Positions 42,301 to 54,300 of a stretch of 64,000 bases of DNA are shown in pieces. Within the stretch, counting starts at the first letter, position 1. Every line of letters begins with the position of its first letter. The translations under genes and the position numbers were made by a program. The DNA comes from Saturnia japonica (Eukaryota; Arthropoda; Insecta; Lepidoptera; Saturniidae), in contig CM065311.1 in the NCBI GenBank assembly GCA_033032175.1, forward strand, positions 4,767,190 through 4,831,189, written 5' to 3'. Below the pieces are notes generated by a model. That model made no database searches, was not told the origin of the DNA, and was given only the letters and a program-made list of their open reading frames with translations.

Positions 42301-45300
42301 GGGATCGAAAGAGAAGGAAGAGACAAAGCAGTATGCCCACATTGCCACGAGGAACATTACCTGCGGGAGTGTCCAAAGTTCCGTCAAGCACCTGTGAAGA
42401 AACGATGGAGTATCGCGAAGGAATCGCGACTATGCTACAAGTGCCTGAGCGGAAGGCATAGGAAAGAGACCTGCCGTCAACCTTCATGTACAACCTGCAA
42501 ACGATGGCATCACAACTTGCTTCATGAGGACAGAGAAGAGTCCAAGCAAGAAGATGGAAAAGAAGTAGCCAACAACGTGAGGCTACCAGTGAACTGCACC
42601 AGGTCTTCAAGAGCCTACTTGAAGATGCTTCCCGTCGAGATCTACGGACCAGCAGGAGCAGCTGAAGTCCTGGCACTGCTGGATGAGGGGTCAACAGTCA
42701 CACTCCTGGACTCGACGGTGGCAGAACAGGTTGGCCTCAAAGGACCTAAGGAGACGCTTCATTTGGAGACTGTGGGTGGAAAATCCATGGTAAGCAAGGA
42801 TTCAATGAAGCTCAACATGCAGATAAGGGGACTACACCAGTCCAAAAAGCGAACAGTCACCGGGGTGCGCACCATTGACGACATGCATCTGACTCCTCAA
42901 AGACTGGAGAGGAGCACCATAGAGAACTGCGCACACCTAAGGAAGCTGGTGAATCAGCTGCACCACGAAGAGGGTTCTCCCAAGTTGTTAATAGGGCAAG
43001 ACAATTGGGAACTCATCATCTCAAGAGGAACGCGCAAAGGAAAGAAGAACCAACCAGTAGCATCCTTCACACAACTTGGATGGGTGCTGCATGGTTTCGA
43101 TGGAGGCGCGTCAAAACCAGTCAACTTCACCACATGCGCACACGTATCAGCACGTGAAGAAGCATTGGAGAAGTTGATGAAGGACCATTTCGCGGTAGAA
43201 TCATTGGGGGTTCTACCTAAGAGGCCAAGCACAGACCAGGACCAGAGAGCAATGGACATATTGGAGAGAACCTGTCAACGCTTGGAAGATGGACGCTTCG
43301 AAGTCGGGCTTCTGTGGAGAAATGATGTTGAGGAGTTGCCAGACAACTTCAAAGCCGCAGAAGTAAGACTGAAAGGGATCATGAAGAAGCTACAGAAAGA
43401 TCCGAAACTGAAGATCGAATACGAGAACCAAATGGAGAACCTATTGAAGAGTGGATACGCTGAAGAAGCCGAAGGAGAATCCACTTCAAGGAGGAAGTGG
43501 TACTTGCCACATTTCACTGTCACGCATCCCACCAAGAAGAAGAAACGCCTGGTATTCGACGCTGCTGCCAAGTCAGGAGGGAAGAGTCTGAACGACCTGC
43601 TCTTACCCGGCCCGGACCTGCTGCAGTCACTCTTTGGTGTCCTGCTGCGCTTCCGCCAGAAACCGATCGCAGTGGTAGCGGACATCAAAGAGATGTTTCT
43701 TCAAATACGGATACGAGAAGAGGACCGTGACAGCTTAAGGTTCTTATGGAAGGGCGATCAAGCAGAAGGACCCATCAAGGAATACAGAATGACATCAGTC
43801 ATATTTGGGGCCGCCTGCTCTCCTAGTGCTGCAATCTTCGTGAAGAACAAGAATGCAGCAGAATATCAAGATCAGTTCCCGGAAGCTGCTAGTGCAATAG
43901 AACATAATCATTATATGGACGACTACTTACAGAGTTTCGACACAGAAGAGGAGGCAATCAAAGTAGCCAGTGATGTGGACACCATCCACCGGAAAGCCAA
44001 GTTTGAATTGAGAGGATGGGCATCCAACAATCACACTGTGTTAAGAAGCCTCACCAAAGAGACCGGGCAGCAAGAGATCAGCATCGGACCAAGTGAAGAG
44101 AAGACCCTGGGCTTGCTATGGTGCACGGGAGATGATGAACTGGGTTTCAGAACGTGCCTTCGCAAACTCAAAGAGGACGTCGCGATAAGAAGAGGACCTA
44201 CCAAGAGAGAAGTAACGAGTGCGGTCATGGCCACCTTCGATCCTATGGGAGTGGCGTCACCGGTCCTCATACAAGGGAAGGTACTCATACAGAACATATG
44301 GAGAAGCGGCGTCGATTGGGATGAAGAAATCACTCCGAAAGATCAAGAAGCCTGGAAAGAATACCTCACCAGCGTACAGATCCTGGAAGGTCTACGTATC
44401 CCGAGATGCTTCACGGACTCGAGCGACGAGGGGGAGCTGCACGCGTTCACCGACGCCAGCGAGACAGCCTACGCTTGCGCAGTATACTACAGAGCGAGCA
44501 AAGGACAAGGAGGCTATAAAGTCGCACTACTAGCAGCCAAGGCAAGAGTGACTCCCCTCAAGCCAGTATCCATCCCGCGGCTAGAGTTGCAAGCTGCGTT
44601 ATTAGGCACTCGGATGACACGAGCAGTGGAAGAAGAACTGGACCTGAAGATTAAGAGACGAGTCTACTGGACTGATTCGAGCACAGTCCTTTCGTGGATA
44701 AGATCAGATCCAAGGACGTTCAAACCGTTCGTGGCACATCGACTCGCGGAAATAGAGGACCTCTCAAAACCTCAAGAGTGGCGTTGGGTTCCGACCAGTC
44801 AGAACCCAGCGGACGACGCAACAAGAGGGGTGCCGCGAGACTACGGACAGAACCACCGTTGGTTTAAGGGACCCGCGTTCCTGAGCCAAGAAGAGACCAG
44901 TTGGCCTGAACCTCGTTCATTCAAGTCGAAACCAACGGGAGAAGAGAAAGAGAAGCACACTGTTGCCACCGCAAGGATCTCAAGGGATCAGCCGCCTACA
45001 CCAGAACCTGAACGATTCTCGAGCTGGACGAGGCTATGGAGAGCAACGGCAAGGGTATTTCAATTTATTGACCTGTGTCGCAAGCGAAAGGAGCACACTC
45101 TTGTTTCCCGTAAGATGGAAAAACAGGACCCGACTTGGAGAAGAACAAGGAAAAGAAAGCTCAAGAACGTGACGAAAGCAGCAACACCAAAAGAAGCAAA
45201 GAAGTTCCTTCTTCTGGATAAGGCTCACTTGGAAAAAGCGGAGAAACTGTTGCTGATGAAAAGTCAAGAAGAGAGTTTCGGGAAACCTACGGCATCAAGA

Positions 45301-48300
45301 GACTCCGACGGACACAACAAATTGAAGAAGCTTGACATCATCAATGAAGATGGACTGCTACGAGTCAAAGGAAGGATCGACGCGGCTACGTTTATGGAAA
45401 GAGCATATCGACGACCCGTAGTCTTGGATGGCAAGAACAAGATCACGAGGTTGCTCATACGACATTACCACGTAGCGTTCAACCACGGGAACCATGCAAC
45501 CGTGATGAACGAGATAAGACAACGCTACTGGGTTTTGGGGCTGCGATCGACAGTACGGACGGTGGCATACCAGTGTCAATGGTGCAAAGTATACCGAAGC
45601 GCACCATCTAGACCACCCACCGGAAACTTACCAAAGGAGCGGTTACGATTCGGCGAGCCGCCATTCACCTGCACCGCTGTGGACTACTTTGGGCCAATGA
45701 CGATCGCGATAGGACGGCGCCACGAGAAAAGATGGGGAGCGCTGTTTACGTGTCTCACCACGAGGGCAGTGCACATAGAGTTGGCGGCGTCTCTGTCGAC
45801 GGATTCGATGATACTGGCACTTCGACGCATGGTTGCTAGGCGAGGAACACCCAGCACAATATACAGCGATAACGGAACCAAATTCGTCGGAGCCAGTAAA
45901 GAGCTAGAAGAAGCAGTCAGGGGCTTGCAGAAGGAAGATCTCACCACCACAGCAGAGAAGATGGGTATCCGGTGGAAATTCATACCACCTGGGGCTCCAA
46001 ATATGGGAGGTGCGTGGGAACGCCTAGTCCGTTCCATCAAAACTGCACTAGCGGCGAGATTAAAGGAAAGGTGTCCGCAAGAAGAGACCTTACACACTCT
46101 TTTTATGGAAGCGGAACACATGGTAAACGCAAGACCGCTCGTCACCACGGAGGAAAATGAAGGTGAAGAGGCCCTGACTCCCAATCACTTCCTTATTGGG
46201 AGGTCCTGCGGGTCTCCACGGATTGGAACCTTCACAGATGAAGACCTCATCGGGCGACGGACCTGGAAAGTGGCGCAGCGCATGGCCGACCATTTCTGGA
46301 GCAGGTGGCTAAAAGAATACCTACCCACCCTGCTTACCAGGAGGGTCGATGGACGAAACACAAAGGACCTGCAGTGTGGAGACACTGTCCTAATAATTGA
46401 CTCCACACTGCCACGAAACACATGGCCCCGGGGCGTCATTACTCAAACGCACCCTGGACCGGATGGCCGCATCCGAGTGATAGAGGTGCGCACCGCCGGC
46501 GGAACATTGAAGAGACCGAGCTCCAAAGTAGTGCTGCTGGTTCCTGCAACGAGCTACGAGCAACAGAACGACGGATCCAGGCAGACTACGGCAGCGTCGC
46601 CATGACAGGAGATTGGTGCTGCGCACGAGGGGGAGGATGTTGGCGACAGAACAGTTGTTTTTCGTGTCTTAGGTTAGGGTATTATGTGTTATTATTATAT
46701 TTACGTGTTATATACTATGTGTTACGATAAAATATATAATGAGAGAAATATAAAGAGTTTAACAGGGCAACCAAAGCGAAAAGTAAAGTTAAAACACGAA
46801 ATAAACACGGAATAAAACGGGGCTCTCTTTACGGTCATTCCTCGAACCACTTAAGCTCGAAGAAGGGCCGTATTGGGCACGGTGCAATTCAACGAGTCTA
46901 CAAGTACAAGCAACGAGTAACTACAAGAAGAAAGCTTTGGTCGTCCTGCGAACAATCAACAAGATATCGACTTTCATTGAAGACCCGGCACCTCAAGCGG
47001 TCGTGCATTATTGCACCCCCCGGACCCCCCCACCACTAACATCACGCCGCCCACTGGCATCCGTACGGTATCTACGAGACGGGCATCCGGCGCAACAAAA
47101 CGCCCGTCCAAACCGGGGAAACGTCACACACCCCCCCCCCCCCCCCCTCCCTCACGCAGAGGGGAAGTGACGCGTACCCAACAATTATTAACGTATAGAA
47201 ATAAATATTAGGTGTTATTAAATCAACGATATTTCAAACGTAAGGTGAAACGAGTAATCGTTGGAAGTAATTTTATGTTAAAAAGTATTTTATATTATCA
47301 AAATTCCTTTTGAAATTTGTAATCACATCTTATGTAAAATGCGTGTACATAAAACAGATTTATAGCAAACACGATACTATAAATAAAAAAATTTGGAGAC
47401 TCTTGACGTCAGAAGTTATTTAATTAGATTGCACTTACATTACAGAGAACGTGAAAGCCGAGGAAATATTTTAATCTTTATTTATTTTATGGGTGAACGT
47501 AGGAAGTTTATTTTTTTATACGTTTATGAGAAAAGGTTTTAGTTAGCTTGAGTATCAGGAATTTGATCTATATTATATTAACTTTATAAACCTCAAGAGA
47601 TTGTTTTTTTGGTTATTTCAAAACTCACTGGAACTACTGGTCAAAATTGAAAAGTTCTTTTTGCATTTTATTGCATATTTAATGAAGAAACTTATCATCT
47701 ACATAAATTTACGCTAGAACCCTAAGGAGCGGGTCTATAACCATGGGTCTTAAGTAATATGGCAAACTGCAGGCAAGTACGGAAAGTGAGAATAACGATA
47801 AACACACGCGGGTGCGTTGGCGGCATCGGCAGCGCAGCGTGGTGGAAACTTGGTCGAATAAATTTAACACGGCACAGCTAGTAACAAATATTAAAAATAT
47901 TATATAAGTAATGAGTATCCGAAATGCTATCATAATATAATCAAGTTATAAATATAAAACAAATATAATCGTGTAGATTAAGAAGGTGTAAATCGGTTAA
48001 GACTTCGTTATAAGTTTTGTTGTTAAGAGCAGATAGAAAGCAAAGTTATTGATTACTTTGGATTACTTTCAAATAAAAAATTTCAAGTCAGTGGTGCTAG
48101 TTCTCTTGCAATTCACGATTAAACTTTTCAAATCTTCGTCCTATTTGAATTCAAATCGTATTATTTTGACATTTATATGTTCCTTCTTAAGGTCTATACT
48201 TAATAAGATATTTTTTTAATTTGCTAATATACTAGATAACCAACCATAGAATTGACAATAATGTTTATCACACAAAAGTGCGCCTTAAGCAGGAAGTAAA

Positions 48301-51300
48301 CTCGCGACCTTCCTACTCAATAGAAGAGCTTTCTGTAACTATACCACGAGACCTTTCATTTTACACTTTACTCGATCTTAATGATATCTTATAAAAAGTG
48401 TTCATGTGTTTAAAACAATTGTATAGTAGCATGAATTCTGAACATGAACATAGAAACGGCAATATTTTAAAGAAAATTACTATGATCAAAGTGCGGTACC
48501 AGTCTCAACATTACGTAAGCCATTCAAAACACAATCATAGCGAAATTAGGCCAATTTGAATACATCCACGAATAAAGAAAATTACGGAGTAAAGAAAAGC
48601 TTTTTAAAGTTTCACTACTAAGCTGCTATCCTTATATTAAAAGCTGTTATCTTCTTCAAGTCACGCAACAATTTCCTGATATTGTTATTCAGCAACATTT
48701 CCGTGGTGAAGAATTATAGGAGAAACTTTTCTAATAAAATATCTGCGATGAAGTTTTCGACTCATTTAGATATTATCTGTATAAATTATACTCAACTCTT
48801 ATAATCAGATCGTCGCTGCAATGTTTTTGGAGATTTTAACAAAATATTACGACGTAATGTTTTTAATAAATAACCAACGCTTATACATCCTATAGGTACA
48901 TATCTGTTATGTACAGCAAGGATATCTACAAAAAGGAAATTCATCAGATTTGTTTTAGCCTTCTATATATCTACATTAATAAATCTATAGTAATGTCTGT
49001 ACATCTAATATTTTTTCTAAATTTCCCGATAGACATACTATATTAAGGCCTCTGATCACCAATATGATCTTATTTTTTTTGTGTCTGTCTATCTGTTTGT
49101 GTTTCCGGATTTAACTCAAAGACGGCTTAACCGATCCTTATTAAATTTTGTACACGGGAAGCTGATATCATTGTTCAATTGATAGGCTATAAAAAATTCA
49201 ATAATACTTTTAGAAATAATAAAAATAATGAAAAAAAAACAACCAATTTTGATGACATTTTTTACACAGGAAGTAATAAATTATACTATAATTGATGGAC
49301 CATAACAATATTCATATTACTTTTAGAAAAAGTAAAAAAAAAAAAAATCTATTAAATAAATTCTCATCAATAAATTCTCGACCGTTTCTGATCTAATTTT
49401 GAAGATGGGAAACATACGTCATTCCATAATTGATATGCTATAAGAATCGTCAAAAATATTTACATTTAGACATCGTAAAAAAATAGTAGTAAAAGATTTT
49501 GATGAAATTTTTGTACACGGGAAGTATAGTATATCAGTCCTCAATAGGTAGACTATATGAATGTCAATAATATGAGTAAAAAATAAATTTTGTTGAAGAA
49601 TTAAAGGAAATATGTCTTTGCCACAAAAATACCTTTGCAGAAATAATATTTATGTAACTGTCACAAATATTTGACATTTTGGCACATTACTGAATTACGT
49701 ACAAATACTATTATTTCGATATAGCACTTCATTTAGCGTCCCCTTTTCCATTAGCACATACGCGTTTTCCCGAACCATTAATGATGGAAGCCGTCTTAGA
49801 TAAATGACTTTGATGATTTGCCAAAATTTATGTCTTATAGCGCAGTTTTTAAGTTAAGCCGTTACTCAAATCTGGATGTAATATTATTCTTTTAATATTT
49901 TATTGGATATAATTATCATGGTAGCGATCTTTGAAAATGACTTACTCTCTGTATATCCACTAAAAATAATATAATAATGAAGAGTGACCATTATATTAAC
50001 ACAGTCAAAAAATTATTGATAAACCCGATGTTGTTTCTTGCCGGCTCTTCTGTATGATTTGAATGTTTTCGAATTGGTGACAGGGTTTTAACGTTCTTAA
50101 GTGTCTAAACCAAATAAAGTATTTTTCATTAAGATTCTTCAAACCTCAAGAAGGTTTGTCATACCTACGTAATGTTTTACAAAATCACGTCTTTTTAATA
50201 TTTATACATATTTATGTAATATTTTTTATGTTAATAATTGATTACGTTGATTCTGGCAGTCTTTATTAAATATTTTTAATTGCAACAATATTTAATTACT
50301 AAACAGCATGTAAGTAAAAGTTCATGACTTTTAAAAACAAATTTATAATGTCGACATTAGCAAGTATTAAATGTTGTAACTTTCTTGAATCAAAAAGCTA
50401 CACTTGTTAACCTTTTAAAAATACCTTTACAGTAAGTTTGAATTCAAAACTCATTAGAAGTAATATTCACAATTTATAAATTCTTTTGACATTCTGTTCT
50501 CTAAATGTTACAATTTTGAATTATTTTAATTATGCCAGATTAGATGGAAGATTACCACTGCTGGAGGAGCTTGCAGCTTCAAATTTATGAAAAGTGAACG
50601 GTGCACAAGAAAGGGTATTGATCCAATGATCCAATTATTTGTTGCGTTCTACATTTTATCAGTTTTTGCAGACTTCAAAAAAGGAGGTTCTCAATTCGAA
50701 TGTATAGTGTTTTATGGATGTTCAGCTTCTTTCGTTGTTCAACTTCTTTGTTTATAAACCGACTTTTGGGCCTTCGACTTCGAAGATACACTAGAGAACT
50801 CTTGGTTTTCTTTTTTAATTAAGATTTGTCTTCTTTGTTTTCAATCTTAACAGTCGAATAAAATCTTTCGATGTTCCAAATTTTAGTATAACCATTGATG
50901 CGATAGAAATCGTTTTTCTAAGGTATCAAACATAAGCTATACGATATCAATGTGAACATAGCCGATTAATAAATTTACATATTATCTAAGATGAAAAGGT
51001 GAAATTACGTTATGATAGCATTTGAAATGTATACGAGACCCTTTTAATGGATGAAAATTGACACACTTCTGTCTAGACCAGTTTGTTTACTGTCTAGACA
51101 ACCTTCAATGACTTTTGTAAAATCTCTCATGAATTGGTGATTAATTGCAGGTGTTCACATTTTGACATTTTTTATTATATTATTAGAGACAACCTTCATG
51201 TCTAGTGCATGTCTCGGCTACAATATTACATACAATATTTAAATTTATGTTTAATTAAGATAGGTCAATGATCATTCATATACACAATATATGCAACTAG

Positions 51301-54300
51301 CGATGACAACGTTCCACTCGCGCTTAATTTTTATAATTTTGATTTACTAATAGAAAAATGTTCTCGGCCCGCTTGCACTATTTCTTCGTTCTCGCTTAGC
51401 GTATATTCTCACCTACACTTTATATGGCTCCTGAGGATCGTAGCATGATGTTAAATAGTCTATAAACCTTTCTCTATAAATAAGCTATAAAATTCAAAAA
51501 TATTTTTTTAATCTAACTGGTATCTACAGATATTACCGCGGTCAAACAAACAATCACTTTAGGTTTGTTATATTAGTATGTATAGAATATACTGTAATTA
51601 AAATTTCTATAACCAAAGTAACAGTGTTGATGAATAGAATAAATATTTTGTGATATCGAAAACAATATTCAGAAAATGAATAAATGTTGTATTTTACTAG
51701 TAAAATTATTGTAGTTGCGAAGGGGTATCGTTAGAATAAATTTCACGAATAAACCGTTTGTTTGGATTTGACAAGAATATACCTATCTATATTGACTTTT
51801 ATTTATTATTAGGGAAGCAATTTTGATCTAAACTATGTTACAAATTCGAAGTGCTTCGCTATAGGGTGCGGTGCTGGCAATATACTGTAGAATAACTAAC
51901 GGCAACCCTCACACTAAAATAATTCTAGCAAAAAATAATCAAAGTCTATACTAGTGTTGTAAAGTTCAAGAGATTGTTTGTTTCTTTGAACTCGCTAATA
52001 TCTGGGAACTATTAGTCAGATCTAAAAAAACTTTGATTGAGGTTCTAGGCTATATAACTTTACACTTTGGAGAGTGTGCACAGGAATTGCATGATTTAAT
52101 TCCGCCCAATCCGTTCCACCATAGGACAAATAGACGTCGCGAAGGTTTTCACCTGATTTATAAGATTAGTATGAATGGAAAAGTTGGAAGAGGAAGGTCT
52201 AGACGAAAGTTCCTCGATCAAGTCGGGGATGTTTTGAAGAGAGTTCAGGTCATGAGTACTCTAACCCGTTAAGCATGTATGAAGAGATTGATGAATGTTG
52301 AAGAAGCAAAAAATATATGCCATGATCGTAATATGCGTGATTTATACGTGTATGTATATACGAGTATGTGTACTTTATTTACGATAAGTATTATTAAGAA
52401 ATAAGTAGAAGAGAAAATTTCTTTTTATCACAAAGCATCATTGTTCACGCTACAGTAACCATTAAATATCATAGTGAGTTTTCGCTACTTAAAAAAATTT
52501 GCGTACCTTAAAAATCGTATTAAAAATACTTAAATTTAAATTATATTTTATTCTAACCAAAATAAATGAAATGATTACTAGTTTCTTAATTGTGATATTA
52601 AACTTAAACTTCCCCTAATGCGTTAGAATAAGTGTGTAATGGAATTTTTGATAAGGGACTTTTTTTTAATACAAAATTGGAGGTAAACAAGCGTACGGCT
52701 TAGCCCGCCTGATAGCCAGAGGCTACTGTAGCCTATGGACGCTTGTTATTACTAGCGTGTTACCCACCTTGACCCTCACTCACCCCAAAGAACTCTGGAA
52801 ACCTTACTCACCACAGGAACACAATACTAGGTTACTTGGCTGCGATCTTCTGTAGAGTGGAGGTATGCCACCAGTCGGACTGCCCCGAGTAGAGAGAAAT
52901 CACCAAAGAAATTTCTCTTTGCCCTATCACTCATATCTGTTATTTTATAATAACTCTCATTTACAAAATAACGCGTCTTATAAAAAATATAAATCATTGG
53001 GTATATATACCTTGTTCGTAACCAATTCAATTACATAGTATGTAAGTAAGTTATTAGAAACAGAATACAAAATTTGTATACTATATACATACATACATAC
53101 ATACACACATGTACATACAGTACAGTATGTATATGTACAGTATGTACATGTTTATACTGAAAGTATTGTTTCAAAATAAAACGTTCTACATTCTACACGG
53201 AGGAGCATTATACGTATATTTGAGTATATTACCACGTTTCTTTTGGTAATAGTACCATGTATGCAATTATAACAGCCACCGTTAGGTCTTTAAGACAGGC
53301 CATATTTGGAAACAATAGATCATTACAAAGATTATTTACAGACAATTCAAGGCATTGTAATTACCTAATATATTTATGCCGTGAACAACTTCAATTAAAA
53401 TGTCTTTATTTGTAAGGTTAATTCTTTTAGTTTATTCAAATTATTGTGCATTCCTTTTATATCATACTGGGTTACTTATTTAAAAAAAGGCTATTTCAAT
53501 TGAGTAAATCTACTTAATCTATACATACCTATATAATTATTTGTCCTGACTGACACATAGATTTAATAAATACTTACATTGGCAATGGGTAGATTTGAGC
53601 GAGCCGAAAATCAAAATACATTAGTGTGCGTGTAATAGTGCTGTACCATGTATTGCTCAGCCTTCGTGTCGATATTGATACACTTATCGGTGGTTTCATG
53701 TTGCTTAACAAATACGCATTAAGTAAAAATGTAACTACTAGTTGCGTCTGCAACTTCGTCCACGTGAAATTACATGTAAGAAAAATAGCTAAAAAAAGAT
53801 GTGTAGGTGTACTGAAATTGAACATCAGCGATTTAACCGTGCTTCGTGCTTTGCGTATGTTTTGGATTCCTAAGACATAGCTCGGTAATCACGCTTAGCC
53901 TTGCCTTACATTCACTACTTTTGATCGATTGATAGTTTGCACTACGCTGTGAAATTAACCTATTACGTCGTTCCTACAGGTTTCTTGGGCGCGTAAACTT
54001 ATTCTTAGTATATTGTTCAGCAAAAAGTCTCACATAACGGTATTGCTTAGTTTTCTATGAACGAAAGTATATCACTCTTTTTGAGAGCAATGAAATACTG
54101 AGGAAAATCCTGTCTGCTTTCTATTAATAAGGAGATAAATTTAATTTCATTGACATTAATTTTAATCCAAATCATTACAGAATTAATAAAAAGTCCTTCA
54201 AGAGTACCCAAGAAATCTCATTTAAGATTTTAACTGATATTATACAGGAGACAAGAAATTCAACCCCTAAGATTGTGAAAAATAGGTAAAAGCTTGTATG

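Larger units (their letters stand above)
40535..47183 (+). mobile_element. Complete, young BEL/Pao LTR retrotransposon
   Basis: 6,649 bp with direct LTRs (534 and 546 bp, both tgttgg...aaca), 5-bp target duplication, tRNA-Tyr primer-binding site, one uninterrupted 1,832-codon Gag-Pol frame and a polypurine tract abutting the 3' LTR. The LTRs differ by about three substitutions plus a C-run length change, so insertion is recent. It lies in intron 1 of the CCP1 gene, antisense to it. No envelope frame. All parts needed for mobility appear present, though activity is an inference. Confidence 0.95.
47189..52020. other. Non-coding part of CCP1 intron 1, right of the LTR element
   Basis: No exon recognised. 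It contains an RTE/SINE-like tail at about 47,580-47,880, repeat family C at 49.0-49.6 kb, a non-LTR 3' end at 49.9-50.1 kb and an inverted copy, at about 50,670-50,790, of a repeat seen at 11,565-11,765 (ttcgaattga, tggatgttcagct, cgacttcgaag). Confidence 0.55.

Noticed and set aside
41100..46626. Many 60-180 codon frames on the opposite strand and other frames of the Gag-Pol region
   Set aside because: Shadows of a long GC-rich coding frame; none has a motif.
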